Shown here piece after piece: positions 14,744-23,182 of a DNA stretch of 24,069 bases. Source of the stretch: an uncultured Lachnospiraceae bacterium (lineage in GTDB: Bacteria; Bacillota; Clostridia; Lachnospirales; Lachnospiraceae). Below the pieces are notes generated by a model that searched no databases, had not been told where the DNA came from, and saw only the letters and a list, made by a program, of their open reading frames with translations. Numbering within the stretch: position 1 is the stretch's first letter; every line of letters starts with the position of its first letter. The position numbers and the translations under genes were made by a program. The stretch is from NCBI GenBank assembly GCA_910579935.1, contig CAJTVQ010000056.1, forward strand, positions 1 to 24,069, in the 5' to 3' direction.

Positions 14744-17539
14744 CTAACTGATCGCTTCTCCCGGCTTGGTCGTCATGATGTCGTAGCACAGGGTATTTTT
14801 CGGGAATTCATCCTTGAACGGGATTTTGGTATTGCCGGCAAACAGAAGCCCTTTCCCCGGCTCCCCGGTCTTGATGTATGCCATTTCATCCTTCGAAATG
14901 TCCAGATGGTCTGCAAGGATCTTGGCATCATCCCCGGCCTGGTTCAGGATTATGATAAAATCCGTAGTGTCAAGAATATTCTGTATCTCCGGTGAACGGA
15001 ACAGATCCTTGACATTCTGGGTGATTCCGGTCGGTATGCCGCCCCACTTCCTGAAACGCTTCCACATTTCCACGCAGTAAGCGGCGGTTATCGGCTTGCG
15101 GAGGAGCAGATGGTATTCATCAATATCCACCCATGTTCCTTTTTTCAGGGTCCGGTTTTTTGCCACCCTCCCCCAGATATGGTCCTGGATGATCAGCATG
15201 ACCGCATCCCACATGTTCTTCTGCATCTTCTTGATGTCGTAACATACCACACGTTTCTCGATATGGATATTGGTACGGTGGTTAAAATAGGACAGGGAGC
15301 CGTTGACAAAAATATCCAGGGCAAGGGCAAGGTCTTCCGCTATCGGTTTTGCACGCCCGTCTTCCCGCATGAGTTCCTGCTGCAGGTCTTCCATGACAGG
15401 CATTTTTTCCGGCCTTGGGTTTTTTGCATATTTCTCATACATTCTCCTGCAGCAGCGGTCAATGATGCTGGTTTCCTTTTTCGTCAGGTTTCCCCTGTCG
15501 GACAGGATCAGGTCACATAAGGAAAGGATGAAGGAGCACTTTGCCGATATGGCGTCGTACTCTTCATCCTCCTCATTTTCCAGTTCCAGGTCAATGTCCA
15601 GCGGATTGATATAATATTTAGATCCAACAGACAGTTCAATGACCTGGCCGTCCAGCATTCTCGTAAGGTAACGATACTCTCCTTCCGGATCTATGATCAT
15701 GATGTCATCCAGCGTTCTTAAAAATACATCGATCATCTCCCTTTTTACCGTAAAGGTCTTGCCATACCCCGGTTTTCCAAAAACCAGTCCGTTCGGATTG
15801 ACCAGGCCCTTGCGGTTTAACGTGATCAGCATATTCGACAGGGCATTTAAGCCGTAATACTGGCCGCTCGGGGTATAAAGCGTTTCGGTGGTGAAAGGTA
15901 TGAAAATCGCCTTGTTGGTCGTGGTCAGCATCCGCTTTATCTCTATCATGTTTTTCCCTAACGGAAGCGCCGACATGAATCCCTGTTCCTGCCGGTTGTC
16001 CAGCCGCACCAGGGCGCACTGGTATTCTTCCAGCTTACTGTTTACTTCGAAAATGTTTTCATCCAGCTCCTTTTTGGTTTTCGCAAGCTGTACAATGGTG
16101 ATCGTGGCGAGGAAAAGCCGTTCGTTGCTGTTCCTTAAGTCCCCTACCAGTTTATCCGACGCTTTTTCATATTCCTTTAGATCCGGCGGGAGCAGGTCCA
16201 TGTCGAACCCCTGCCGCACTGCATTTTTCTGTTCCTTGATCTTCTGCCTTTGGATATTGTTCAGTTCCGCCTTGGCCCTGTTAATCGCCTCCGTCTGCGG
16301 AAGCACATCCACATGTACCGTAACGAGCAGTGTGGAATGGATCCCGAGAAGGTCGGCTACGATGCGGTCTTCCATGTCTGCCGCATAGATCTTTATGTAA
16401 CTGGCGGCTCCCCAGTCTTCCCCGCAGCGGAAATACCTGGTTGCATCCAGCTGTCTCGATGGCCTGAAATCAAAACTGCTGGGTGCAATGAAATCCTTGC
16501 TGGACAGTCCGGTGTTTACCGGAAGGTCAAAGTTCCACATGAATTTTTCATCAGACCTCTGATGGAAAATCCGGAACATGATTTTTAGGCGCTCCATTCC
16601 GTCCAGCACCCGGCTCTTGCAGTTAAACCGCATGAAATTCTTCTGCAGGGTAGTCGCGATCTTTTCCAGATGGATTTTCGCCGCCTTATGGTTCCTGGCA
16701 TGTACCCCGAATGTCAGGTAGCGTTCCTGGCGGATGTCATTGGAGCCTTTTTCCATCTGGTGCAGGAGCATGCCCCCATACTCCTTCCTTACCGTCTGGA
16801 ATTTATCATTCACCTGCGGGATACGGAAGTCTGCCTCATATTCCCGTCTGCTGATGCTCTGGTTATAATAATTGAATTCATAATGGACATCCGGCGAAAA
16901 CGAATTGAGCAGGTCGCACCAGTGCTCGAATTTCTCCCCTTTGTCCATTTTGTCAAGGAGCTGGTAATTGATGTCTTCAAAGGCAATGGTTTTTGTATAG
17001 TATCCCGGTTCCGTTTCAAAGATTCCGTCCGCAAACGCCTTTTCATATGGTATGGTTTCCTGTGCGCTGGCCGGGATCCTGCCCGTGGCTTTCGCCTTCT
17101 GTACGGCCTTTTCCAGTTCCTTTTTTGTCTTTCTGTCGATCTTTCCGTTTGCCGGTATCGTAATGCCGCTTTTCTGCAAGATTTCTTCCACCTCCTTTTC
17201 CAGCAGCTTCTGCCGTTCCTTTATTTCATACAGGTTCTGTGTCCTGTAAGGCCGCTCGGTTGCCCTTACGTGGTGTGTCTCCCAATAGAACATGATATGC
17301 TTTTCAATGAACAGTCCGTCCTTTGTGTAAAAAGTGGCAAAACCAACGGGCATCAGACAAATGACCATGGAAAATACGGCAATCCCGCTGTCTACTCCCA
17401 TTTTCTTATAAAGCAGCAGATAAAGCGGAATTCCGATGGCTGCCGCCAGCATGACCCCGAACAGCTGCCGTTTTGTCAGGCCGAGGGCCACGGGTTTTCT
17501 TACTTCGTTAAAATCCTTTGTCATGTTTACATAAGGCAT
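14744..17539 (-). CDS. virB4: VirB4-type conjugation ATPase with a fused N-terminal PrgI-like membrane domain
   Basis: This 931-aa protein is the main ATPase of the type IV secretion channel. Residues about 1-100 carry the PrgI-like part: VALGLTKRQLFGVMLAAAIG and a second hydrophobic segment, then DGLFIEKHIMFYW. The VirB4 part follows, with Walker A GKPGYGKT (about 588-595) and Walker B VDIDEYH (about 803-809). The last part (GIPTGITQNVKDLFRS, IILNQAGDDA) is typical of CD1110-family VirB4. In Tn1549 relatives PrgI and VirB4 are usually two genes. I chose the ATG at 17539 because GGAGG lies 7 nt upstream; the frame begins 5 codons earlier. It overlaps the end of the DUF5688 gene by 13 nt. Confidence 0.92.
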   Translation of the reverse strand: MPYVNMTKDFNEVRKPVALGLTKRQLFGVMLAAAIGIPLYLLLYKKMGVDSGIAVFSMVICLMPVGFATFYTKDGLFIEKHIMFYWETHHVRATERPYRTQNLYEIKERQKLLEKEVEEILQKSGITIPANGKIDRKTKKELEKAVQKAKATGRIPASAQETIPYEKAFADGIFETEPGYYTKTIAFEDINYQLLDKMDKGEKFEHWCDLLNSFSPDVHYEFNYYNQSISRREYEADFRIPQVNDKFQTVRKEYGGMLLHQMEKGSNDIRQERYLTFGVHARNHKAAKIHLEKIATTLQKNFMRFNCKSRVLDGMERLKIMFRIFHQRSDEKFMWNFDLPVNTGLSSKDFIAPSSFDFRPSRQLDATRYFRCGEDWGAASYIKIYAADMEDRIVADLLGIHSTLLVTVHVDVLPQTEAINRAKAELNNIQRQKIKEQKNAVRQGFDMDLLPPDLKEYEKASDKLVGDLRNSNERLFLATITIVQLAKTKKELDENIFEVNSKLEEYQCALVRLDNRQEQGFMSALPLGKNMIEIKRMLTTTNKAIFIPFTTETLYTPSGQYYGLNALSNMLITLNRKGLVNPNGLVFGKPGYGKTFTVKREMIDVFLRTLDDIMIIDPEGEYRYLTRMLDGQVIELSVGSKYYINPLDIDLELENEEDEEYDAISAKCSFILSLCDLILSDRGNLTKKETSIIDRCCRRMYEKYAKNPRPEKMPVMEDLQQELMREDGRAKPIAEDLALALDIFVNGSLSYFNHRTNIHIEKRVVCYDIKKMQKNMWDAVMLIIQDHIWGRVAKNRTLKKGTWVDIDEYHLLLRKPITAAYCVEMWKRFRKWGGIPTGITQNVKDLFRSPEIQNILDTTDFIIILNQAGDDAKILADHLDISKDEMAYIKTGEPGKGLLFAGNTKIPFKDEFPKNTLCYDIMTTKPGEAIS

Positions 17540-18546
17540 CTTTCCGCCTCCCATTCTTCCCCTGCCGTACGTTCGCTTTTCCGGTACTGTCCATTCATCT
17601 GCCCTGTCTGTATCTTCTGAAGGTATTCCCGTTCTGCAAGGATACGCTTTTCTTTTTGGGAATATATGTATATGGTGTCAGACAGGCATTCTTCCTGGTC
17701 AGCCTGCCCTGCATTGATGCGGCGCACCAGTTCACTGACTGCCTCCAGCGGAATATTCCTCCTTACGGGCAGAAGCAGCAGTTCATGTATGGAGGATGGA
17801 ATGATTACGAAATCACCGCCGGCACGTCCTGCCGCACGTTCCATCTCTCTCTGATAGCACATGGCGGCCGAGCCGAACCTTCCTGTTTTATGCGTCAGCA
17901 GATACAATTCTGTTCCCTGACACATCCTGTGGATATACTGGTCTGCCGGTACCTCTTTCACCTGCTCTGCCCTGAGCTGTGCCGCAACTGTTTCGTATAG
18001 CATCTCTTCCATGCTTTTCAGTTCAAATTCACCCATCATATTGATATAGGCATCCTTAAAGACCATTTCAAATCCGGTTCCCAGCATGTCCAGCACATTC
18101 TGCCGCAGAAGTATGCGGACCTCCACGCTTTCTCCCGCCACCCAGTATGCAACCGCGGCAAAATCCCCGTAATCCCGGTGCGGTGTTTCTGCCAGCAGTT
18201 CCCGGTTCGCGGATTTTTGTACCATGCAGAGTCTTAAATCCCTGCGTATTTTCTGATAGTCCTGCCGTTTTTCCAGTGATGGAAGATAATGGAATATCTG
18301 TCCGGTTCTGTATGTCCGCTCCAGTTTCCCGATCAGATACTGTGCAGTTTCCTGTATCGTTCTGCCCCCGGTATGCTGTTCCAGTAATTCCCCGGTATAA
18401 AAAACCGGTGAAAAAGGGGATTTGTCATGAAATACTATCCCGTCTTTCCCACCGTTGTTTTTTACGCAGAATGCTTCGGAAACATCATATCCTTTCCCTC
18501 TCAGGCAGTCCGTTAATTCTTTCCTGAACTTATCCCCGTCACTCAT
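17527..18546 (-). CDS. DUF5688-family protein
   Basis: This 339-aa soluble protein has no membrane segment. The pattern fits DUF5688: an N-terminal KNNGGKDGIVF and PVFYTGELLEQHTGGRTIQE, a middle DYGDFAAVAYWV, and a C-terminal half with LYLLTHKTGRFGSAAMCY, GGDFVIIPSSIHELLLLPV and LVRRINAGQ. DUF5688 genes are frequent in clostridial genomes and mobile elements; their biochemical role is unknown. The start ATG overlaps the stop of the 47-aa ORF (ATGA) and has AAAGGAGG upstream. Its position between the TrbL and VirB4 genes is not part of the minimal Tn1549 order that I know, so it may be an accessory gene caught in the operon. Confidence 0.8.
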   Translation of the reverse strand: MSDGDKFRKELTDCLRGKGYDVSEAFCVKNNGGKDGIVFHDKSPFSPVFYTGELLEQHTGGRTIQETAQYLIGKLERTYRTGQIFHYLPSLEKRQDYQKIRRDLRLCMVQKSANRELLAETPHRDYGDFAAVAYWVAGESVEVRILLRQNVLDMLGTGFEMVFKDAYINMMGEFELKSMEEMLYETVAAQLRAEQVKEVPADQYIHRMCQGTELYLLTHKTGRFGSAAMCYQREMERAAGRAGGDFVIIPSSIHELLLLPVRRNIPLEAVSELVRRINAGQADQEECLSDTIYIYSQKEKRILAEREYLQKIQTGQMNGQYRKSERTAGEEWEAERCLM

Positions 18547-18686
18547 TGGCGGCCTCCTTTTACCTTTATTTTCCTCAGTGCCCTGCTGTAGGTGTTTATG
18601 AGTCCGTTCTGCAGCGCCGGCCGTGCCCTGTCCCGTTCGTTTACCTCTATGATGAGTTTCGGGTTCCTGTTTAAGATATAATCCAT
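18543..18686 (-). CDS. Small basic hypothetical protein (47 aa)
   Basis: This ORF runs ATG to TGA, beginning MDYILNRNPKLIIEVNERDR and ending KIKVKGGRQ. It is strongly basic and has no membrane segment. It fills the space between the TrbL and DUF5688 genes and overlaps the DUF5688 start by ATGA, which argues that it is translated. A good site (AAGGAGG) lies 13 nt upstream, a rather long distance. I recognise no family. Confidence 0.55.
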   Translation of the reverse strand: MDYILNRNPKLIIEVNERDRARPALQNGLINTYSRALRKIKVKGGRQ

Positions 18687-18708
18687 TTTTCTTAAATGTC
18701 CTCCTTAC

Positions 18709-19617
18709 TTAATGTGCATTGAATATGGAATCGGCTATGGAACTGGTCTTGAATAATGCCAGTACCAGTATGACCATTGCCGCAAAAGATTTTATAAGCG
18801 CCCAGAAAAAGCTGTTTCCTGACTGCATCGTCAGCGTCCCGCTGAAAATGGAAAAGCATATGATCATATAGACCGGCTGGAAAGCCAGTGACAGGATTTT
18901 GCGTATATAGTTAAACCCCACCTGTCCCCACTCTTTATTCAGGAACGTGGCAAACGGAATCGGCGCCGATACCACAAACATATATAATTCAACAAAGCGC
19001 AGCCACACCGCTATCCGGATTGCAATGCTGAATATCCCGATGCCGGCTTTGATCACACATCCAAGGATAAGGTATCCGGTCATGGCAAATGCATTCATGG
19101 AATTTTCTATCAGTTCAATGGCCCCGATATCGCTTTCCAGCGCTGAACCCGTTTCCAGTCCGGCACGGGCCACTGCCCACTGTCCCACTTTAAAACATGT
19201 ATTTACCAGGTCAGCGGAATGGGATAAGAGCAGGACGCCCGCCAGTGCCTTCAGGATTAAGATAAATACATCCTGCGGCCCGAACTCTTTCATCCTGTTG
19301 CTCTCCGCCATCATGCTTACACATTCATAGCTGAGAATACAGGCTAAGACAATCCCTGCAACCGGCATGAATGCCGTTTCTGATATTTCTATTATTTTTT
19401 CATATACACCGGGAAAAATAGCTTCCGGTGTCACCAGCAGTTCTGAAGATGCCGTTTCCACTGCCTCATTGGCCTGGCTGAATATGCTGGTATACATTGC
19501 TATGCAGCTTTTCCGCAGCCCTTCCAGAAACAGGTCTTTGGTTATAAAGTCTATTATTGTTTTTGCAAATTCACTTATGTCCAGGGGATTACTGGAAGCA
19601 AGCATTATAAAGTTCAT
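18709..19617 (-). CDS. TrbL/VirB6-like channel membrane protein (CD1112 family)
   Basis: This 302-aa protein has at least five or six hydrophobic segments: FMPVAGIVLACILSYECVS, FILILKALAGVLLLSHSADL, AFAMTGYLILGCVIKAGIGI, AVWLRFVELYMFVVSAPIPF, PVYMIICFSIFSGTL and FAAMVILVLALF. The segment VVSAPIPFATFLNKEWGQVG is characteristic of the VirB6/TrbL-like proteins of Tn1549-type elements. It should be an inner part of the mating channel in the cell membrane. The ATG at 19617 has AAGGAG 8 nt upstream. It follows the Maff2 gene by about 11 nt, in the same operon. Confidence 0.88.
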   Translation of the reverse strand: MNFIMLASSNPLDISEFAKTIIDFITKDLFLEGLRKSCIAMYTSIFSQANEAVETASSELLVTPEAIFPGVYEKIIEISETAFMPVAGIVLACILSYECVSMMAESNRMKEFGPQDVFILILKALAGVLLLSHSADLVNTCFKVGQWAVARAGLETGSALESDIGAIELIENSMNAFAMTGYLILGCVIKAGIGIFSIAIRIAVWLRFVELYMFVVSAPIPFATFLNKEWGQVGFNYIRKILSLAFQPVYMIICFSIFSGTLTMQSGNSFFWALIKSFAAMVILVLALFKTSSIADSIFNAH

Positions 19618-19628
19618 TTATCCACTCC

Positions 19629-19856
19629 TTATGTAGTAAATTTCAGAAATTCGAAAATTTTAGGAATCAAAGCATTTGCGATTGCAATTACTGCAACTCC
19701 GCCTATTACTTTAGGTATCCCAGCCTCTTGTTTTGCTGCATTATGCTGGCTGAATCCGGTTGCCACATCAAAAGCTCCCCATAACGCAAATCCAGCTCCC
19801 ACTGCCGATAAAAGTCCTGTTAATATTTCCTTTGCTGATGATATTATTGCATCCAT
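19629..19856 (-). CDS. Maff2-family small membrane protein
   Basis: This 75-aa protein has two hydrophobic segments (ILTGLLSAVGAGFALWGAFD and VIGGVAVIAIANALIP) joined by a short polar loop (FSQHNAAKQEAG), the layout of Maff2 proteins. These are small membrane components of Gram-positive conjugation systems, similar in layout to pilin-like VirB2 proteins. I chose the ATG at 19856, with AAGGAGAG upstream, over an in-frame ATG at 19895. It is the first gene of the channel operon and lies downstream of the palindrome array at 20015-20082. Confidence 0.85.
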   Translation of the reverse strand: MDAIISSAKEILTGLLSAVGAGFALWGAFDVATGFSQHNAAKQEAGIPKVIGGVAVIAIANALIPKIFEFLKFTT

Positions 19857-19879
19857 TATTCTCTCCTTAAATAAAATTT

Positions 19880-19909
19880 CCCACCATCTGTTCATTATCA
19901 GATGCGGGA
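19880..19909 (-). promoter_or_regulatory. Hairpin in the leader of the maff2 mRNA
   Basis: On the minus strand CCCGCATCTG and CAGATGGTGGG pair around an 8-nt loop with one bulge or mismatch, about 24 nt before the maff2 start codon. What follows is an A/T-rich stretch rather than a clean T-run, so a leader structure is more likely than a terminator. Confidence 0.35.
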
Positions 19910-20014
19910 CTACTGTTAATTTTTCATATGCTGCCTTTATATTTCTTTCCTGAATTCAAGGGGGACGTATCCTCTGCCTTTTCATTTCCTTTTCCTCTTT
20001 TCTCCTCATATTCG

Positions 20015-20101
20015 AAACAGGAATCATTCCTGTTTTTGAAAATTTTCGATATCGGGAATTTCATATAATAGGAATGATTCCTGTTTTATCCGAAAATTTT
20101 C
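20015..20101 (-). promoter_or_regulatory. Operator/promoter array A (upstream of maff2)
   Basis: There are three palindromes. P1 is AAACAGGAAT-C-ATTCCTGTTT with 10-bp arms, centre 20025. P2 is CGATATCG in an AT-rich imperfect palindrome, centre 20050.5. P3 is AGGAAT-G-ATTCCT, centre 20076. A further GAAAATTTTC lies at 20092-20101 over the end of the XRE gene. Between P3 and P2 the minus strand has TATTAT (20070-20065), a likely -10 box without a good -35. The operator would overlap promoter and start site. See the finding on the twin arrays. Confidence 0.7.
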
Positions 20102-20387
20102 ACTTCAGGCGGATCAGAATGTCTATTTCATATTTTATTTCATTGATTTCCTCTAATTCCAAAAAAGAGTTTAGATTATTTTGTGTGGAAGAAATACCGC
20201 ATAACCAATCTAAAGAAACATGGCATTTGACGGCAATTTCTTGTAGAACATCTAAAGTGGGGGAAACATTTCCGGTTTCATATCCGGAGAGAGAAGGTTG
20301 TGCAATCCCTATTAATGCGGCAAACTCTTTTTGATTCATATTTAGTGAATGTCTTAGTTCTTTTAAGTTATCAGAAAATTTACTCAT
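20100..20387 (-). CDS. XRE-family transcriptional regulator (HTH)
   Basis: This 95-aa protein has a Cro/C1-type helix-turn-helix in residues about 5-60: FSDNLKELRHSLNMNQKEFA, then IAQPSLSGYETGNVSPTLDVL, then HVSLDWLCGIS, as in many XRE repressors. The C-terminal 35 residues are acidic and helical, possibly for dimer formation. The ATG at 20387 has GGAG 10 nt upstream; the frame is open for 15 more codons to 20432, but without a ribosome binding site. The gene lies behind virD4 and its 3' end touches operator array A. I infer that it controls both arrays and so both transfer operons, itself included. Confidence 0.88.
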   Translation of the reverse strand: MSKFSDNLKELRHSLNMNQKEFAALIGIAQPSLSGYETGNVSPTLDVLQEIAVKCHVSLDWLCGISSTQNNLNSFLELEEINEIKYEIDILIRLK

Positions 20388-20442
20388 TATAAAAACACTC
20401 CAAATCCTTTCCAATCTTCCAGCCTTAAACAATATGCAAACT

Positions 20443-22224
20443 TTAACTGATCACCCGGTACACATCTTTTTTATGAAATACAATCCGGTTTCCTGCTTTC
20501 TTTCTCTTCTTCTCATACACCACAAAATCAAACCTGTTCTTTTCATCATAGTCTGATAAATACCTGAATCTTGGATGCTTGGACGTGTCAAATTTATCAG
20601 AGTAAAACGGTGCTACACCGCTCAGCTGTACAATGCATTTGTTTCTCGGCATGACATTTAATTCAAACACCGATTTCAGTTTCCGGCCCAGCTTCTGGAA
20701 ATTCTGTCCGGAACTGCGGCTCTGTCCGAAGTTTTCCGAAGTATTGAATAAATCAATGGTTTCTTCCCCCAGGCATTCCTCCAGGTCCTTCAGGGTCGTC
20801 TTTTCCTTGCCGCCCAGAAAAATAGTCGTGTCACAGTTTCCCTCAATGGTTTCCACGTCATCCTTGTAAATACGCTTTAACTGTGATTTTGTCTGGCAGA
20901 AAATCATGGTGGATATCAGTCTGGAACGGATGGTTGCTATCAGTATCTCAAAATCCGGTATTTTCCCGATATTGGCAAACTCATCGATAATGCAGCGGAT
21001 CGGCGTCGGCATCCCGCCTCCGTATTCGATATCCGCTTTGTCGCACCACAGGTTAAAGGCCTGCGTGAACATGATGGCCGGAATGAAATTAAACGTTTTA
21101 TTTGTGTCCGAAATGATCACATAGAGAATTGTTTTCTGGTTTGCATCCCCATAAGTATCCAGATTCAGTTCATCATAGGACATCAGATTCCTTACCGCCT
21201 GCATATTGAAAGGAGACATATTCGCACCAATGGTGATCAGGATTGATTTTGTGGTCTTGCCCGCCGCCACTTTAAAACTCTTCCACTGGCGCAGGGCAAA
21301 ACTGTCCGGATTCCGTTCTTCCAGTTCGTCAAAAAGCATGTCCACCGCATTTTTGAATTCCGGATCATCATCCCTCACCTCACAGGAAGAAAACATTTCC
21401 ATCATGGTTCCGATATTCTGTTCCTCCGGCGGCGCTTCCATCCATATGTACGCAATAAAAGCACTCAGACAGAGGATTGCTCCGTTATCCCACATCGGGT
21501 CTGCCGGAGGCCCTGCATTATCATTCCCCTTCAGGTTCTCATAAAGAACCTTTGCCAGTGTCATTACGTCTTCTTCCTTTCGTATATAGACAAATGGATT
21601 GTAATGCATGGAAGTGGAAAAATCCTTGGAATTCAAAACTTTAATCCTGTATCCGGCCCTGCGGAACAGATTTCCTGTTTCCGGCAGTAAGGTGCCTTTC
21701 GGGTCTGTCAGAATATACGTTGCATTCAGCTGCATCAGATTCGGCTTTACCACGCCATACGTTTTTCCGGAACCGGAACCGCCGTATACCAGCACATTCT
21801 TATTTCTGTTATGTTCAAATACTTTCATTTTGGGATTCATTGTAAGGAATTCTGTCTGCGAAAGGATTACATTATTATAAAAATCATCATCGATATATGG
21901 CTTTATATCCTCCGGCGTTCCCCAGTGGGCAGAACCATATTCTACTCCGGGCTTCATGTTTTTTCTTGTAAGCTTCTGGTAATACAGAAAACATGCAAAT
22001 AATCCGGCACAGACGGCACCCCATTTCAAATCTGCTCTGCGGATTCCCGGCAGTGTTTTTATCATGTAGTCCATATGGGACAATACCAGCAAAAGGTCCC
22101 CGCCGCTGATGCGGTACATTTCACCCAGCCTGCAGCCGAAATAAAAAATCACCAGGCTGAATATAATTACCACTTTATATTTCTGCAGCAGCCCGGAAGC
22201 ATTGCTTTTGTTTAATTTTGTCAT
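20443..22224 (-). CDS. virD4: VirD4/TraG-type coupling protein (T4CP)
   Basis: This ATPase of 593 aa brings the relaxase-DNA complex to the secretion channel. Two N-terminal membrane segments (about residues 20-35 and 70-85) are followed by the family segment YGSAHWGTPEDI, Walker A GGSGSGKT (about 148-155), and Walker B CIIDEFANIGKIPDFE. The later motifs TKSQLKRIYKDD and ETIEGNCDTTIFLGG also fit. It is full length. The frame opens at a GTG at 22236 that overlaps the pcfB stop. I prefer the ATG at 22224, which has a good GAGGTG site. It is followed by the XRE gene. Confidence 0.94.
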   Translation of the reverse strand: MTKLNKSNASGLLQKYKVVIIFSLVIFYFGCRLGEMYRISGGDLLLVLSHMDYMIKTLPGIRRADLKWGAVCAGLFACFLYYQKLTRKNMKPGVEYGSAHWGTPEDIKPYIDDDFYNNVILSQTEFLTMNPKMKVFEHNRNKNVLVYGGSGSGKTYGVVKPNLMQLNATYILTDPKGTLLPETGNLFRRAGYRIKVLNSKDFSTSMHYNPFVYIRKEEDVMTLAKVLYENLKGNDNAGPPADPMWDNGAILCLSAFIAYIWMEAPPEEQNIGTMMEMFSSCEVRDDDPEFKNAVDMLFDELEERNPDSFALRQWKSFKVAAGKTTKSILITIGANMSPFNMQAVRNLMSYDELNLDTYGDANQKTILYVIISDTNKTFNFIPAIMFTQAFNLWCDKADIEYGGGMPTPIRCIIDEFANIGKIPDFEILIATIRSRLISTMIFCQTKSQLKRIYKDDVETIEGNCDTTIFLGGKEKTTLKDLEECLGEETIDLFNTSENFGQSRSSGQNFQKLGRKLKSVFELNVMPRNKCIVQLSGVAPFYSDKFDTSKHPRFRYLSDYDEKNRFDFVVYEKKRKKAGNRIVFHKKDVYRVIS

Positions 22225-22232
22225 AAAGATAC

Positions 22233-22874
22233 TCACCTCTCCAAATCGGGCTGACGTGTTCTTTCCGCATTTTTATCCTTATTCCTGTCCGTTTCCGCAT
22301 TTACAGATTCTTTAGCCCGATTCCGAAAAAAGGCCAGTTTGGCAAGCACCGACGGTTTCGCCACTTCCGCTGCTGCTTCAGCAGTGTCCTTTCCGGCTTC
22401 TTTTGCTGCTTTCATCAGGCCCTGATCCTTTGTCCAGTCCGCAACGGCCCTTCTCATGATATCTTCTATCAGCTTATCGTTCCTTCCTTCAAAAAATATC
22501 ATGTAACCCTCCCGCTCCGTCCCGTCTTCGCCTAACTGTTTTGTCTTCAGCGCGGAATATTTTACTCCGAATTCCCGGCAGTATTTGTCAAAGTACCGCA
22601 TGGATTCCTGCAGCATCAGTTCATCCACTCTTTCCACCCTGCCGCTCTTCTGCAGTTCCTCTATGGAAACATTTTTATGGGAATACCGGATATCCCCTGT
22701 CTTTTCCAGCTTTTTGTCCAGCGCTTTCATGATGGACTTTTCCGAAAGTACTGTATTTTCCAGTATAAGGGCAATTCCTTTTCCCATTGTCTTTGCCGTT
22801 TTTGCAGTTATATCCACAGCTTCTTTTATTTTTTTCGGCGTATCTTCCTGCAGCTGCTCTGTTAAACTTGCCAT
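22233..22874 (-). CDS. pcfB: PcfB-family (DUF3801) conjugation accessory protein
   Basis: The protein has 213 aa. The family core spans about residues 40-150: IMKALDKKLEKTGDIRYSHK, VERVDELMLQESMRYFDKYC, FGVKYSALKT, YMIFFEGRNDKLIEDIMRRA. The C-terminal 60 residues are Ala- and Lys-rich. PcfB proteins are encoded just before the coupling protein in enterococcal pCF10-like and Tn1549-like systems and are thought to help DNA processing or relaxosome-coupling protein contact. The ATG at 22874 has AAAGGAGA upstream. It is the first gene behind palindrome array B and overlaps the following virD4 frame. Confidence 0.88.
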   Translation of the reverse strand: MASLTEQLQEDTPKKIKEAVDITAKTAKTMGKGIALILENTVLSEKSIMKALDKKLEKTGDIRYSHKNVSIEELQKSGRVERVDELMLQESMRYFDKYCREFGVKYSALKTKQLGEDGTEREGYMIFFEGRNDKLIEDIMRRAVADWTKDQGLMKAAKEAGKDTAEAAAEVAKPSVLAKLAFFRNRAKESVNAETDRNKDKNAERTRQPDLER

Positions 22875-22894
22875 TTTGATTCTCCTTTTAATTT

Positions 22895-22958
22895 AGGAAT
22901 CATTCCTGTTTTGATAAATTTTCGATATCGAAAATTTTACATAATAGGGATCATTCCT
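22895..22958 (-). promoter_or_regulatory. Operator/promoter array B (upstream of pcfB)
   Basis: There are three palindromes in the same arrangement as array A. P1 is AGGAAT-C-ATTCCT, centre 22901. P2 has perfect 11-bp arms AAATTTTCGAT and ATCGAAAATTT (22916-22937), centre 22926.5. P3 is AGGGAT-C-ATTCCT with one mismatch, centre 22952. A likely -10 box TATTAT (22946-22941, minus strand) lies between P3 and P2, again without a good -35. The array begins right at the stop of the TTRAP-like gene. Confidence 0.7.
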
Positions 22959-22960
22959 GT

Positions 22961-23182
22961 TTATTGTACTGTTGAATGGCAGAAAACCATTTCTCCATAT
23001 TCTTTTTCCGGCAGCTTCTCTAATTTCTTCACGATTCTCTCCGCCAGTCTCTGCATTTCCGTCTCCATGTAAGGAAGAGACTGCTCTATTTCTTTTATAA
23101 TCTCTTCCCCCGGCTTTCCTGCTTCCCAATAGCAGCTGATAAAATCCGTTTCTTCCACGCTCCACTCTCTCAGATTCATCAT
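22961..23182 (-). CDS. TTRAP-like small protein (transposon-transfer assisting family)
   Basis: This 73-aa protein has an N-terminal WSVEETDFISCYWEAGKPGE and a helical rest (YMETEMQRLAERIVKKLEKL, EYGEMVF). It resembles the TTRAP family of small proteins (F-VEE-N/D-I--Y start, two to three helices) found in Tn1549-type elements, whose function is unknown. The start ATGATG overlaps the stop of the zincin gene, with GAGAGG upstream. It is the last gene before operator array B, which separates it from pcfB. Confidence 0.6.
   Translation of the reverse strand: MMNLREWSVEETDFISCYWEAGKPGEEIIKEIEQSLPYMETEMQRLAERIVKKLEKLPEKEYGEMVFCHSTVQ

Noticed and set aside
19950..20010. Possible 17-codon leader peptide (start near 20009, minus strand) before maff2
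   Set aside because: It is only a purine-rich stretch (RRKEEKEMKRQ) without a ribosome binding site or an attenuator pattern that depends on its translation.
22893..23165. Minus-strand ORF of 90 codons overlapping the TTRAP-like gene and array B
   Set aside because: It reads through the operator palindromes and has no family features; the overlapping 73-aa frame is coupled to the gene before it and resembles a known ICE family.
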